From contig VIIQ02000294.1 in the NCBI GenBank assembly GCA_007449985.2, positions 28,760 through 92,759 on the forward strand: a stretch of DNA of 64,000 nucleotides, given 5' to 3'. This document shows, piece after piece, positions 54,200 through 64,000 of this stretch. The position numbers and the translations under genes were made by a program. Position 1 is the stretch's first letter. Each line of letters begins with the position of its first letter. This DNA comes from Desmodesmus armatus (Eukaryota; Chlorophyta; Chlorophyceae; Sphaeropleales; Scenedesmaceae). Under the pieces are notes generated by a model, which did no database searches, had not been told where the DNA came from, and worked only from the letters and a program-made list of their open reading frames with translations.

Positions 54200-55190
54200 C
54201 GATTGCAGTTCAGCGTCTACTGTTAGCAGTCACAGTGACCCATGCAGAATCCAAAAAGCAAAAGTGCCTTCGGCGCCGAGATGTGTGGGGTTGGTGTTCC
54301 TATAGGTGATGGCTTCAGAGAAAGCCGACTGCACCTGGGACTATTCCTATTCCTATAAAAGCAGATATGACTGTAGTACAGGGTCTGCTGTTAGCAGTCA
54401 TGGTGACCCATGCGCATAAAACAAGCAGATGCACATATGATTGTAGTGCAGGGTCTGCTGTTAGCAGTCGCAGTGAACCATGCGCATAGAAAAAAAGCAA
54501 AACAGCAAAAGAGAGAGCAGCACACGGCCATCAAACGCAGCAGGACTCAAACACACACGTCATTTTCCCTTGGTGCCATCCCTTCTGATTGTAGTGCAGG
54601 GTCTACTGTTGGCAGTCACAGTGACCCATGCACATAACAAAAACAAATTTGACTGTAGTGCAGGGCCTGCTGTTAGCAGTCACGGTGACCCATGCGCATA
54701 AAAAGAAGCAACAGCAAGTACCCCACTAAAAGGGCGAAATAGCCCACTCCAAACACACTAGTGCCTTCGGCGCCGAGATGTGTGGGGTTGGTGTTCCTAT
54801 AGGTGATGGCTTCAGAGGAAGCCGACTGCACCTGGGACTATTCCTACAAATGTGACTCAGTACAGGGTCTGCTGTCAGAAGTCACGGTGACCCATGCACA
54901 AAAGACAAGCAAAAAAGCAAAAGAGAGAGTTGGGTTCGCCTGATTGCGCTGTGTGTGGCCAGCCAGTGGGATGACGCCCCCCCTGGTAACACCAAAAAAA
55001 AGACAGAGCAGCACACACATCAACAGGGCACACACCCGCATGCGTGCCAGCCCCTCGCCCCCTCTCCTCCGAGGCTGGGAGCACACAAAGACACACAGAA
55101 AATGTGCCCCCCCCCCCCCGTGTCGTGAACAATGCGATTGTAGAACAGGGGTCTGCTGTTAGCAATCACGGTGACCCATGCATGAAAAAC
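54200..55190 (+). repeat. Seven dispersed copies of a 50-bp double-hairpin repeat
   Basis: Copies at about 54201, 54368, 54438, 54588, 54651, 54853 and 55136 share GATTGTAGTGCAGGGTCTGC, TGTTAGCAG, TCACGGTGACCCATGCGCAT and an A-rich tail. Each holds two back-to-back palindromes, CTGCT-GTT-AGCAG and GTCAC-G-GTGAC. Spacers differ in length and sequence. Longer duplications ride on it: a CCTTCGGCGCCGAGATGTGT block at 54268-54356 and 54766-54846, and a CACACCCGCATGCGTGCCAG block at 55028 and 55240. Confidence 0.85.
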
Positions 55191-55589
55191 AAGCAAAAAA
55201 GCAAAGAGAGCAGCACACACCTAAACCACACAACAGGGCACACACCCGCATGCGTGCCAGCCCCTGCCTCCCTCTCCCTTCCGAGGCTGGGAGCACACAA
55301 AGACACACATTTCTGTGTGTCAAGAACACCCCGACCATGTTAATCGGTGTATAACATACACATACACATGCGTTGACTGCTGCACTGGTGAGGGTCCGGG
55401 CCCAGTTTAGTACTAATAAGAAGACACCGATAGCAGTAATAGTAGTAATACGCCTGCTGTCGTAGTAAATGTAGTATACACGGCGGTGCCAGTGTGGGTT
55501 GGGCAGCTGCTGCAGGGCTGGACACCTATTGTACTCACTGACTAGATGCTCGGTGCACGCAACGCAGCCGGCAGCTGAGTCTACTTGCC

Positions 55590-56110
55590 TTTGCCTGCTG
55601 CGGCTACGTAGACAGCTCAACCAGCCAGCTGCCATCAAGCACAGCTGATAGTATGCAACAAGATGGGTCCTTTGCAGCACACCTGCAAAACCATGCTCCA
55701 TGCGCTACCGTAGCGCCTCAAGTTGAGGCTCAACATTCAGTGCACACAAGCTGCACTCCTACTAGCCTTGCCTGTCGCAGCAGCACGCAGGCAGCTCAAC
55801 CAGCCAGCTGCCATCAAGCACAACTAGTTAGTAATGCCCAACACAAGGGGCACCCTCCGCAGCACACCTGCGAAACAATGGCCCATGCGCACAGCCAGCA
55901 GCCGGACAGCCGTTGTAGCGCTACTCAACATTCTGTGCACAGAAGCTGCAGTCTACTAGCCTTTGCCTGGCGTGGCCACGCAGACAGGCAGCTCAACCAG
56001 CCAACTGCCATCAAGCACAGCTAGTAAGCAACGCCCAGCACAAGGGGCACCCTCCGCAGCACACCTGCGAAACCATGCTCCATGCGCACAGCAAGACAGG
56101 GCAATGCTCT
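55590..56110. repeat. About 190-bp tandem repeat, three copies
   Basis: GGCAGCTCAACCAGCCAGCT-GCCATCAAGCACA followed by GCAGCACACCTGCRAAACCA recurs at about 55610, 55792 and 55988. No conserved frame across copies. Confidence 0.8.
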
Positions 56111-56199
56111 CGGCGGTGCAATCGTAGCACATCACATACTGTTGATGATAGTGACCTTCACAATGGGACCACCACACCTTGACACACTCTCATACATTC

Positions 56200-57520
56200 A
56201 CACACTCTCACACATGCCACAAATGCACGCTCAATAAAAAAAGGAAGGCTGGCACGTTGGGTTCAAAGCACACAGCAGCACCAAGCACAGCAAACGTGGG
56301 ACACAAGTCGAACATAGCAGCCACACCACACCACACCACACCACACCCAAGATGGCTGCATGCCAGACAAACCAGCTGCTGCACGCGCCAGTGGAGTGTG
56401 CCACTTGCACAACTTCGCAAACAGGAAAAGTCAACTGCAACTTGTTCAACAGGAACAGTAAAAAGAGGCTGGATGGCGATTGGTTCTTGCATGATACAAG
56501 CCCTACGGCAAGATGCAGTTTTGGGCGCCCCGATACTGCGACAGCCTGCCTGGCAGTATGTGTCTTGAGCCCAGACACACGCCGCACACAACAGCCGCAC
56601 ATAGCAGCCACGCCACACCACACCCAGAGAATCACAGGCCCTGGATAGCGCGGCGCCGCAGCCGATGCGACTGCCGCACACCTGGATGGGGATTGGTTGT
56701 TGCATGATACAAGCCTTACTGCAAGATGCAGCATTGGGCGCCACTTTGGCCCCCCATAACAGTGACGGCCGGCCACAAACCGCACAGCAGCCACACCACA
56801 ACAACACACAACCCAGGAACATAGCAGGCCCTGAAGATGCCTGCGCCCCACACAAATCAGCTGCTGCATGCGCCTGTGGTGGGTGTACATTGCAGCTGGT
56901 TGACCAAAGTCGAAAAAGAAGGCTGGATGGGGATTGGTTCTTGCAGATACATGCCCTACTGCAAGATGCAGCATTGGGCGCCACTTTGGCGCCCAAACGC
57001 AACACGGCCAGCCTGGCAGTATGTGTGTTGAGCCAGACACAAGCCGAACACAGCAGCTGCACATAGCAGCACCAGTACAGCAAAGATGAGACGCAAGCCA
57101 CACAGCAAGCCACACAGAGCAGCCACACAGAGCAGCCACACCACACCCTAGACAAAACATACCCTGGAAGCGCGGGGCATGGAGGGTGCAAACAGGCAAG
57201 AAAGAGAAGGCTGGATGGGGTTTGGTTCGTTGCATGATACACGCCCTACTGCAAGATGCAGCACTGGGCTCCACTTCGGCGCCCCAAAGCAGCGACGGCC
57301 CACCACAAGCTCACACAGCTGTGTGCAGCCACACACCACACCATATCCAGGACAAAACATGCCCTGAAAACGCGGCGCCGCAAACTATTCGACTGCTGCA
57401 CGCGCCTGTGGAGGATGCAAAGGGGAAGTGAAAAAAGGCTGGATGGAGATTGGTTCATATGTGATACATGCACTACTGCAAGATGCAGCAATCGGCATCA
57501 TGCGCTCCAAAGCAGACGCT
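56200..57520. repeat. About 240-bp tandem repeat, five copies
   Basis: CTGGATGGGGATTGGTTCTT and CTGCAAGATGCAGCATTGGG recur at about 56470, 56685, 56925, 57212 and 57440, each followed by CAGCCACACCACAC-type runs. Two overlapping minus-strand frames of about 345 codons span the array in different frames, so they are by-products of the repeat. Confidence 0.85.
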
Positions 57521-57584
57521 GCTGCTAATAGTACTGAATCCTGCTGCCTACGCTGCCATGTGCGCTGCGCTACCAGCTGCATGC

Positions 57585-57660
57585 AGCTTGGCAGCAGCAG
57601 CTTGGCAGCAGCAGCTTGGCAGCAGCAGCTTGGCAGCAGCAGCTTGGCAGCAGCAGCTGT
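57585..57660. repeat. 15-bp microsatellite CTTGGCAGCAGCAG(G/C)
   Basis: Five nearly exact units in a row. Confidence 0.9.
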
Positions 57661-57699
57661 GACAGTAGCCTGCTGATAAGGCTACGTTATTGATGCTGC

Positions 57700-58230
57700 G
57701 GGTGCTGGGATGTGCTTGCGCAACCCTGCTAGCTGCATGTGGCTTGCCAGCAGCGGCAGCAGCAGACTGCTGCTGACTCCGGTGCCGCTGCTGCTGCTGG
57801 TACTGCTGGTTGCTGCCGCGTACAGATGACTACATCGCTGGGGTGTGCTGGACGTGCAGCCGCATGCGCAACCTGCCAGCTGCACTGCTGCTGCTGCTGC
57901 TGCTGCTGATGCCGCTGCTTTCTGCAGCGTATGCTTCCATATGCGCCGTGCCACTACACGAACTGGACGCGCGGCGGCATGCGCAACCCTGCCAGCTGTG
58001 CGTGGCTTGCCAGCAGCGGCAGCAGCTGCTGCGGATCACGGCGCATCTGCTGCTGCTGCTGCTTATGCCGCTGGTCTATGCAGCCTAAGCTCTCATCTGC
58101 GCCGCGCTATGCTTCCATATGCGCTGTGCCATCACACGAACTGAATGCGCGGCGGCACGCGCAACCCTGCCAGCTGCACGTGGCTAGCCAGCAGCGGCAG
58201 CAGCAGCCTGCTGATGCCTGCCAGCAGCAG
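57700..58230. repeat. About 160-bp tandem repeat with CTG runs
   Basis: GCATGCGCAACCCTGCCAGC and CTTGCCAGCAGCGGCAGCAG recur at about 57715, 57865, 57980 and 58150, joined by CTGCTG runs and ATGCTTCCATATGCGC. No gene supported. Confidence 0.75.
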
Positions 58231-58304
58231 CCACCACCACAGCATGTTGCTGCTGCTGGCATTGGGGGTACCAAGCCAGAGCTGTCCTGCTGTGGAACTG
58301 CAGC

Positions 58305-58333
58305 CTATACTGAGGGTACTGCAGCCGCCGCCG

Positions 58334-58365
<32 letters not shown>

Positions 58366-59724
58366 ATTGGCGGTACTGAGGCAGAGCTGCCCTGCTGCAC
58401 TGCCTGTTGTACTGACCGTGCTGCAGCAGCCGCTGCTGCTGGAATGGGGGTACTGAGGCAGCACTGTCCTGCTGTGGAACTGGCTGTTGTGCTGGGAGTG
58501 CTGCAGGAAGCGTTGATGCCGTAGGTTTTGTGCGCTTGTGCATGCGCAGCTGTGCTGCGCTGCAGCAGCAGGAGGTTGGCGCTGAGCGGCAGCAGCTCCA
58601 GGGCGCCCACCAGGATTTCACTGCCCAGGTCGTGGCTGAAGAGGGCAACGTTGTTGAGGAGGAAGGTACCTGCGGGGAGCGTGGTAGGGTGTGTGGGGGA
58701 GGAAGGGGCAAGAGATCAAGGGTCAGCAGAAGCGGCACGTGTTGGTCTGTGGCTGTGGGAGGGTCAGCGCGCGGGCGGGGGTTCAGCGCACGGGTGGGGG
58801 TCAGCTGTGCTATAGCAGCAGGTTGGCGCTGAGCGGCAGCATCTCTAGAGCGCCCACAATAAGTTCACTGCTCAGGTCGTGGCTGAAGAGGGCCACATTG
58901 TTCAGGAGGATTGTGCCTATGGGGGTTTGGGAGCGGGGTGGGGTGGGTGGCTGTGTTGGGTGGTGTGGGGTGGTGTGGGGTGGCGTGAGGGGGGGGGGGG
59001 CGGATAAGACGCAAGGTGACCAGGAACGTCATGTGGGTCTGTGTGGGTGGGGGAAGGCCCTGTGTTGTGCTGCTGCAGCACCACCCGTGCTGCTGTACTG
59101 CATTGCAGGAGCGTTAGCCCTGCAAGAGAGAAGAGCCCAGTCCTTCAGCATAAGTTGCATCCAGCATTCCTTCATTACCTGCGATGATGTGCTGGGGCCG
59201 CAGCTGCCATCCTGCAGCTTGCATGGCGTGCTGGGGTCCTGTTGTCCTGCAGGACTTCCCGCCATTTCTGCTGCTGCAGGCACTGTGCTGGTCCACCCCC
59301 CACTCCTGCTGCTGCTGCTCAGGAGGTCAGCACAGATTGCCAACTGCACTGCTAGCCGCAGAACCAGGGCGATTTTGTCCGAGGCAGCAGACAGGACCTT
59401 TGCTGTTGCTGCGTTGCGGGTAATGTGGGTGGTTGCGCTGCAGAGCAGTAGGGCAGTGAGCCCCTGCAGGAGGACGTAGCCCTGCCAAGACCTGCTGCTT
59501 GCTGCGTTGGTTTCCCGCGTTGCTGTTAGTATCGTCCTGTGCTGGTGCTGGTGCTGCTCTGCTGTGGGAGAGCTCAGCAAGATAGGTGCATCTACTGACA
59601 GCTGAGGGACACTAGAGGGCCCTAGAGGGCTCCATGCCTCCAAGCGTGATGGGAGGCGTCCACCCGACATCAAGAAGCCGATACATGCCAAGGCACTGAT
59701 GATCCGCAGAAATCCCGGCAACAT
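58305..59724 (-). CDS. Membrane protein of unknown function with an internally duplicated 3' exon
   Basis: Exon 1, 59724-59179 (ATG to a GTAATG donor, 182 codons): a signal-anchor MLPGFLRIISALACIGFLMS, a Gln/His-rich stretch, then membrane-like segments YVLLQGLTALLLCSATTH and IALVLRLAVQLAICADLLSS. Exon 58916-58810 (acceptor CCCATAG) reads TILLNNVALFSHDLSSELIV, ALEMLPLSANLLL and stops at TAG. Exon 58669-58305 is a second copy: TFLLNNVALFSHDLGSEILV, ALELLPLSANLLLLQRSTAA, then a longer tail with poly-Ala. Both copies start in phase 1, whereas exon 1 ends in phase 0, so at least one connecting exon is missing from my model. A related LLQ(C/R)STAA piece lies near 59100-59119. No family recognised. 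Confidence 0.4.
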
Positions 59725-59989
59725 CGTATGCTGATGTCCTGCTCTTGCTCTGCTGTTGGCTCTGATGAACTGGGAAAACGCGTGATGATTCGAACACGGA
59801 CACAGTGCTCGCCAACACGGAAATATGGGGATGATACGTATTCGGCCCAGGGGGTATTCGGCACAATACGGGTGAGAGGTTTGGAACGAAGACAGGGCGC
59901 GAGGCAGTGAGCAGTCACTTCGCAAATGCACAGGTACATGGACGTCAGGTCCAAAACGGTGGGATGCCTGCTGCACTGTGTGCAAAGAC

Positions 59990-60925
59990 TCTGAGAGTAC
60001 CGCGGACGTTGACTGGGTTGACTGGATTGGAACGGTATTGGTGAACTTCCAGATGCACAGATCAGCCCTTTATGATGCGTTTGTCATAGCACACTGCACA
60101 TAACCTACACACTCCAGTTGTCATCCTCAAGCCTGCAGAGCCTGGGGCAAACGTTTGCCCCAGTGAGACTTCAACTTCTCACTGTCAGCACATGGATCCG
60201 ATCAGAAATTCTGTCAGGAACGTCTGATGGTTTTGCCACTGGTCCGAGTGAATCAGAGGGCTGCGGAGCTGACTGGAAAGAGTCATGATCACCCAAACAT
60301 TGAATGGGGTACCTGGCGCATGCCAGCCTGTGCATGTAGTCAGCTGTTCTGCAGAATAGATCCTGTTGTGGCCGATGCAAATCAAATTCCACCATCATCA
60401 TGCCCTGTCAGTACATTTGTATCTAATTTTCACTATTGGAGATGATACTTTGCAGAATGCAGTGCGGATGAGCCCACATGCATGTAGGATCCATGTGCAT
60501 GTGTGTGCAGGCCTGTGAGTCTGAGCCGGGGTTTTTCGATACATAAGAAAACGTCGAATTTTGGGAACCACATATAATAAACATCACCTGATCAGTGCTA
60601 GCTGCAAAAGGCAGTCCCCTCCTCTTCACTGCAACCTCAGAACCCTGCTATGCATGGGTTGCACTCCGTGTTCCGCTGAAGTGCAAACCTTTTCACTATT
60701 CTGCCTCGCTTATGATACGTACTGTTCGGTCTAGCATTGACTGCATCGAGAGCATCAGTCTTTGTCGGTTTCAAAGTACACAAGGCAAGCCATCGCCCCA
60801 TACGACCACTAACACACATTTCTGTTGTTCTTCAAGGCTGTAAAGGACGTTGGAACTGCAGGAAGGGACAGCAATAGCTACGAGGCAGAAGGCGTGGGTC
60901 TGCTGCCCCACAGCATTCCCTCACA
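59990..60925. other. No supported gene
   Basis: A/T-richer spacer between divergent genes at 59.7 kb (-) and 60.9 kb (+). It probably contains both promoters. No clear element seen. Confidence 0.35.
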
Positions 60926-62017
60926 ATGGGGCTCCGTAGCGCATTCGGAGCCCTGACATTGCTGCTACTAGTATCAGGTAAGTCCATTACCATTGTTTGA
61001 AGCTGCTTTGACCCAACCAACACCCCCTAACCACCCCCTGTACCTTCATTCTTGACAGTACTGTACAGCAGCACAGTGCTTGTGATAGCACTCCCTCTTC
61101 ACCTAGGCACACACAGACGGTTTCTGGGAGTGGTTGCAACATCACACGAACTAATAAGCTACTTCCATGCATTGTCTTACTTGCTGCTGGGGTGACAAGC
61201 TCTGGCTCCCCCCCCCCCCCCCATCCCTCAAACAGCCTTGGGACCTCCTGGGGTTTGCAGCTATTTGATGCCCTGCAACCCAGCGCTGTGACAGCGTTCT
61301 GCCTTATGGTCCCAAACACATTTCCCTGATACCTTTGACAGCCTCTGGCTATTTTCTGTTACTGCTCTTAGTGGGAAGTGGCATCACAAAGCAAAATGTG
61401 CGCAAGCAACTACGCTGCAATTGACCCCAGGCCCAGAATGGATGAACCTAGTACCTAAGCATACCTAGCCCACCCTTCAAACACTCAAGCTGATGTGTCA
61501 CTGCAGGTCTGTCTTGACACAGCACACCGCACCTTGGCAACTGCACAAGTAGCTGCTGTTTGCTGGCCCTGCAGACATTGACGCCCTGTCCCTTCCAAAT
61601 CACTGAGATCAGGCACGCACATCCCTACTACCCTGCTGCTGCTGCTGCTGCTGCTGCGGCTGTTGCTGCTGCTGTGGCTGCTGTGTCACTGCAGGTCCGT
61701 CTTCCCGTACACCACACCTAGGCAACTGCAACACTGCTGCTGTCCACTGACGGCGGCGGTACACGTTGATACCTTCTCCCCTAAGAAGCGCTGACATCAG
61801 GCAGGCACATCCATGTAGCTGCTGCTGCTTCTGCTGTTGCTGCTGCTCCTGGATTTGCAGGACTGTCAGCGCAACCCACTAAGCCCTGGCACATCCAGGC
61901 CGCTGCTGATCCCTCTGACTTGCTAGCAATTGATGCCCTTGCCCTAGAGACCACTGAGGGCAGTGAAGCGCAGGACCCCTGTTCATTCCTGGCTACGGCA
62001 CTTTTGGCGAATTCGAT

Positions 62018-62073
<56 letters not shown>

Positions 62074-62160
62074 CGGCCTGGGCTATGGGCCAAGCGTTGG
62101 GACGTATGGGTCACCTGCAGCAGCAGCAGCACCGCCAGCAGCAGCAGCAGCAGCCGTGCC

Positions 62161-62218
<58 letters not shown>

Positions 62219-62219
62219 C

Positions 62220-62257
<38 letters not shown>

Positions 62258-62285
62258 GGCCGGCAGCAGCAGCAGCAGCCGTGCC

Positions 62286-62318
<33 letters not shown>

Positions 62319-62865
62319 GTTCATTGGCAGTAAGGGTTGCATGCCGTTGAGCATGCCTGGCCGCCTGTTGGGTGTTGGTGGCATCTCCAAACTGTCAGGT
62401 GCGCACTCGTTTGGTAATCCCTGTTTAGTGAATAAAAGGATGGGGGGGGGTGCACAGCAGACACCCAATGGCAGCCAATCTGCGCCGGTGCATGTCAGAT
62501 AGCAAGGGTTTTCTATGAGAAGTGGGTGCCCGCACCCTCAACGTGACATTGAATGTGCTTGTGTTATAGTGCGGCACGCCAAGGGGGGGGGGGGTGCGCA
62601 AGCTGGGGCCAGAAGGAACTTCGGGGTGGTATGGGCATCTCCAACTGTCAGGTGGGGGATTGGTTTGATAATGCTGGATTTCCTGGCGCTAAGTTGGGGG
62701 CGGAGGGGGGAAGCTGAGAAGTTGGGGGCGAAGGGGAAGGGGGGTAGATGTTTGGCGGCATCTCGAACTGTCGGTGCGTGCGTGCCGCGGCACGTTGGAA
62801 CGTTGGGTTGACGGAGGCAAAGTTGACGGAGGCTATATAACAGCCCCCCCCCCCCTGTGTCTCCC

Positions 62866-62905
<40 letters not shown>

Positions 62906-63291
62906 GCTGCTGCTGCTGCTGCTGCTGCAGGGTACATTCACCCCCCTGGCCCCCCAGCTGTCCCCCCTCGCTGCCACACCCCTCACAGATCCCATGGGTC
63001 GTTTCAAACAGCCGACAGCTACCCTGGGTATCTACACTTGGAACGCCAGCAGCAGCAGCACAGCAGCAGCAGCAGCAGCGAGCGCGGCGGCTGCGTCGAC
63101 CGGTGACTGGAGTGCCTCTCAGCTACAATGGCAGTTGGTGTCACCCGTGTACGATCTGTTGATTGTGACAGATCTTGCTTTGCTGACAATGCCGGCGCAA
63201 GGGTCTTGCCCCCTTGGAGCAGGGTTCAGGGGATGTGTTTGACAGGGTATACAAGGCATTCGGTGTGGACGCAAGCAAACTGCAGGTGAGG

Positions 63292-63331
<40 letters not shown>

Positions 63332-63950
63332 CGCAGCAGGGGTGTGGGTGTGTGTGTGTGGTGTTTGTGTGGTGTGTGGGGGGGGGGGGGTCATAGGGTG
63401 TCGCCCGTGTATGATCTGTCTATTGTACCAATCTTGCATTGCGGACAATGCCAGGGGTTGATGGGCTTCCCCCATTGCAGCGGGGTTTCAGGGGACGTTT
63501 TGACAGGGTTTACAAGGCATTCGGTGTGGAAGCAAGCAAACTGCAGGTGCGTGTTTTGGGGGAGGCCAGAAGTGGCGGAAGTGGGGGGGGGGGGGCATCA
63601 TTTTTGAACGATATGATGACTTGTGACAGCTCGTGCATTGCTGACCATGCCGGGTTCCCAGCAGGTTGTTTTTTTGGGGGGAGGGGGTTGCTTGAAAGGG
63701 TTAACAAGGCATTCGGTGTGGACGCAAGCAAACTTCAGTGCGTGTTTTTGTGTGTGTGGGGGGGGGGCAGGAAGGGGGGCAGATGGGGGGGGGGGAGGGT
63801 GCCACCCGTGTATGATTTGTTGATTGTGACAGATTGACTCGCGTTGCTGACAATGCCGGCAGCCAAGGGTCTTGCCCCCTTGGAGCAGGTTCAGGGGATG
63901 TGTTTGACAGGGTTTACAAGGCATTTGGTGTGGACGCGAGCAAAATGCAG
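60926..63950 (+). CDS. Secreted or membrane protein with poly-Gln exon, continuing beyond the window
   Basis: Exon 1, 60926-60977: MGLRSAFGALTLLLLVS, a signal peptide, donor GTAAGT in phase 1. Exon 2 starts at 61861 after GGATTTGCAG and joins in phase 1: LSAQPTKPWHIQAAADPSDL, IDALALETTEGSEAQDPCSF, then three CAG tracts read as glutamine. In this frame a stop occurs at 62331-62333. One frame over, the sequence after the CAG runs reads EFIGSKGCMPLSMPGRLLGV, GISKLS before a GTGCGC donor at 62399, which looks like the true continuation. The CAG tract length is probably mis-assembled or polymorphic. Later exons: about 62935-63110 (TPLAPQLSPLAATPLTDPMG, TLGIYTWN, TGDWSASQLQWQLV) and four copies of a short exon from 63223 on. 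Function not recognised. Confidence 0.5.
61500..61800 (+). pseudogene. Two decayed copies of exon 2 of the poly-Gln gene
   Basis: CACTGCAGGTCTGTCTTGAC at about 61501 and CACTGCAGGTCCGTCTTCCC at about 61688 mirror the TTTGCAGGACTGTCAGCGCA start of exon 61861. Each is followed at a similar distance by GACATTGACGCCCTGTCCCT or GTTGATACCTTCTCCCC, matching ATTGATGCCCTTGCCCT of exon 2. Both have early stops. CTG runs separate them, so repeat slippage may have driven the duplication. Confidence 0.5.
62018..62325 (+). repeat. Three CAG tracts in the coding exon
   Basis: CAG runs of about 18, 17 and shorter interrupted tracts with CCGTGCCGG and CACCGC breaks; a duplicated block 'GCCGTGCCGGCAGCAG' appears at about 62150 and 62280. 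In three frames this gives Gln, Ser or Ala runs. Confidence 0.9.
62378..62780 (+). repeat. Threefold repeat of an exon end plus donor
   Basis: GGCATCTCCAAACTGTCAGG (62379), GGCATCTCCAACTGTCAGGT (62635) and GGCATCTCGAACTGTCGGTG (62756) repeat the end of exon 2 and its donor, separated by GT/GG-rich intron. Only the first is attached to a good upstream frame. Confidence 0.6.
63223..63950 (+). CDS. Four tandem copies of a short exon (DRVYKAFGVDASKLQ)
   Basis: Copies at 63223-63285, 63481-63546, 63665-63738 and 63889-63950. Each has an NCAG acceptor and reads GDVFDRVYKAFGVDASKLQ, GRFDRVYKAFGVEASKLQ, LLERVNKAFGVDASKL and GDVFDRVYKAFGVDASKMQ respectively. Donors are GTGAGG, GTGCGT, a lost site (TGCGTG) and GTGCGT. 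The flanking introns share CCCGTGTATGATCTGTTGAT and GACAATGCCGG, so the unit duplicated is exon plus intron, about 180-260 bases. Copies 1 and 2 start in different phases (1 and 0). Copy 3 looks decayed. Part of the gene starting at 60926; more copies may follow outside the window. Confidence 0.6.
63297..63325 (+). repeat. G run of about 29 bases
   Basis: Pure G after the first short-exon copy; a similar shorter run follows at 63379-63390. Likely length errors in assembly. Confidence 0.9.
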
Positions 63951-63954
63951 GTGC

Positions 63955-63969
63955 GTGCATGTGTGTGTG

Positions 63970-64000
<31 letters not shown>
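63955..64000 (+). repeat. GT microsatellite at the window edge
   Basis: (GT)n directly after the donor of the fourth short exon, running off the end. Confidence 0.95.

Noticed and set aside
54200..55190. CRISPR array
   Set aside because: Spacers vary from about 20 to 230 bases, repeats are imperfect, and the genome is eukaryotic.
56208..57274. Two minus-strand frames of about 345 codons
   Set aside because: They overlap in different frames and simply follow a 240-bp tandem repeat.

Overview
This looks like a nuclear contig from a chlorophyte green alga, most likely of the order Chlamydomonadales. The evidence is a nuclear psbY polyprotein gene with a chloroplast transit peptide, many short GT-AG (and a few GC-AG) introns, a TGTAA polyadenylation signal, a vacuolar AVT-type transporter fragment, very large polymorphic-repeat membrane proteins, abundant CAG/CTG runs, and pure G or C tracts. 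Order level is inference; I cannot name a species.

Layout. 0.5-8.1 kb (+): an intron-rich secreted protein built from C-type lectin, CCP/sushi-like, EGF-like and F5/8C (galactose-binding-like) modules, almost all on symmetric phase 1-1 exons. 10.2-11.9 kb (+): exons of an AVT1-like amino-acid transporter in an impossible order. 12.0-18.9 kb: a transposon nest, with a 2,963-bp CACTA element (24-bp identical termini, 3-bp target duplication, TAACG-rich subterminal repeats) inside a probable larger hAT-like element. 20.4-36.4 kb: a recently duplicated family of beta-helix plus multi-pass membrane proteins. One copy is long and open (-), one is disrupted (+), one is a truncated 3' fragment (+), and about 2.4 kb of their flank is repeated almost unchanged. 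37.2-40.1 kb (-): psbY, coding for four PsbY-like units. 41 kb: a 709-bp hAT MITE with a perfect 8-bp target duplication. 42.9-47.8 kb: minisatellites, G-tracts and a small secreted Thr/Asn-rich gene (-). 47.9-49.1 kb (+): a secreted Cys-rich protein whose signal peptide is a CTG-repeat poly-Leu run. 52.0-53.7 kb (-): a chloroplast-targeted protein with repeated copies of one exon. 54-58.3 kb: several tandem arrays, one with two tiny hairpins per unit. 58.3-59.7 kb (-): membrane-protein exons with an internal exon duplication. 60.9-64 kb (+): a secreted or membrane gene with a poly-Gln exon, decayed exon copies and a fourfold exon array.

Two themes recur. First, small local duplications of an exon together with its splice site occur at several loci, usually with one copy intact and the others decayed. 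Second, several reading frames break by exactly one missing base inside a G or C run; splice phase and paralogue comparison both point to the missing base, so systematic homopolymer undercalling in the assembly is the simplest explanation. Coordinates of exons come from reading splice sites by eye and have not been tested against transcripts.
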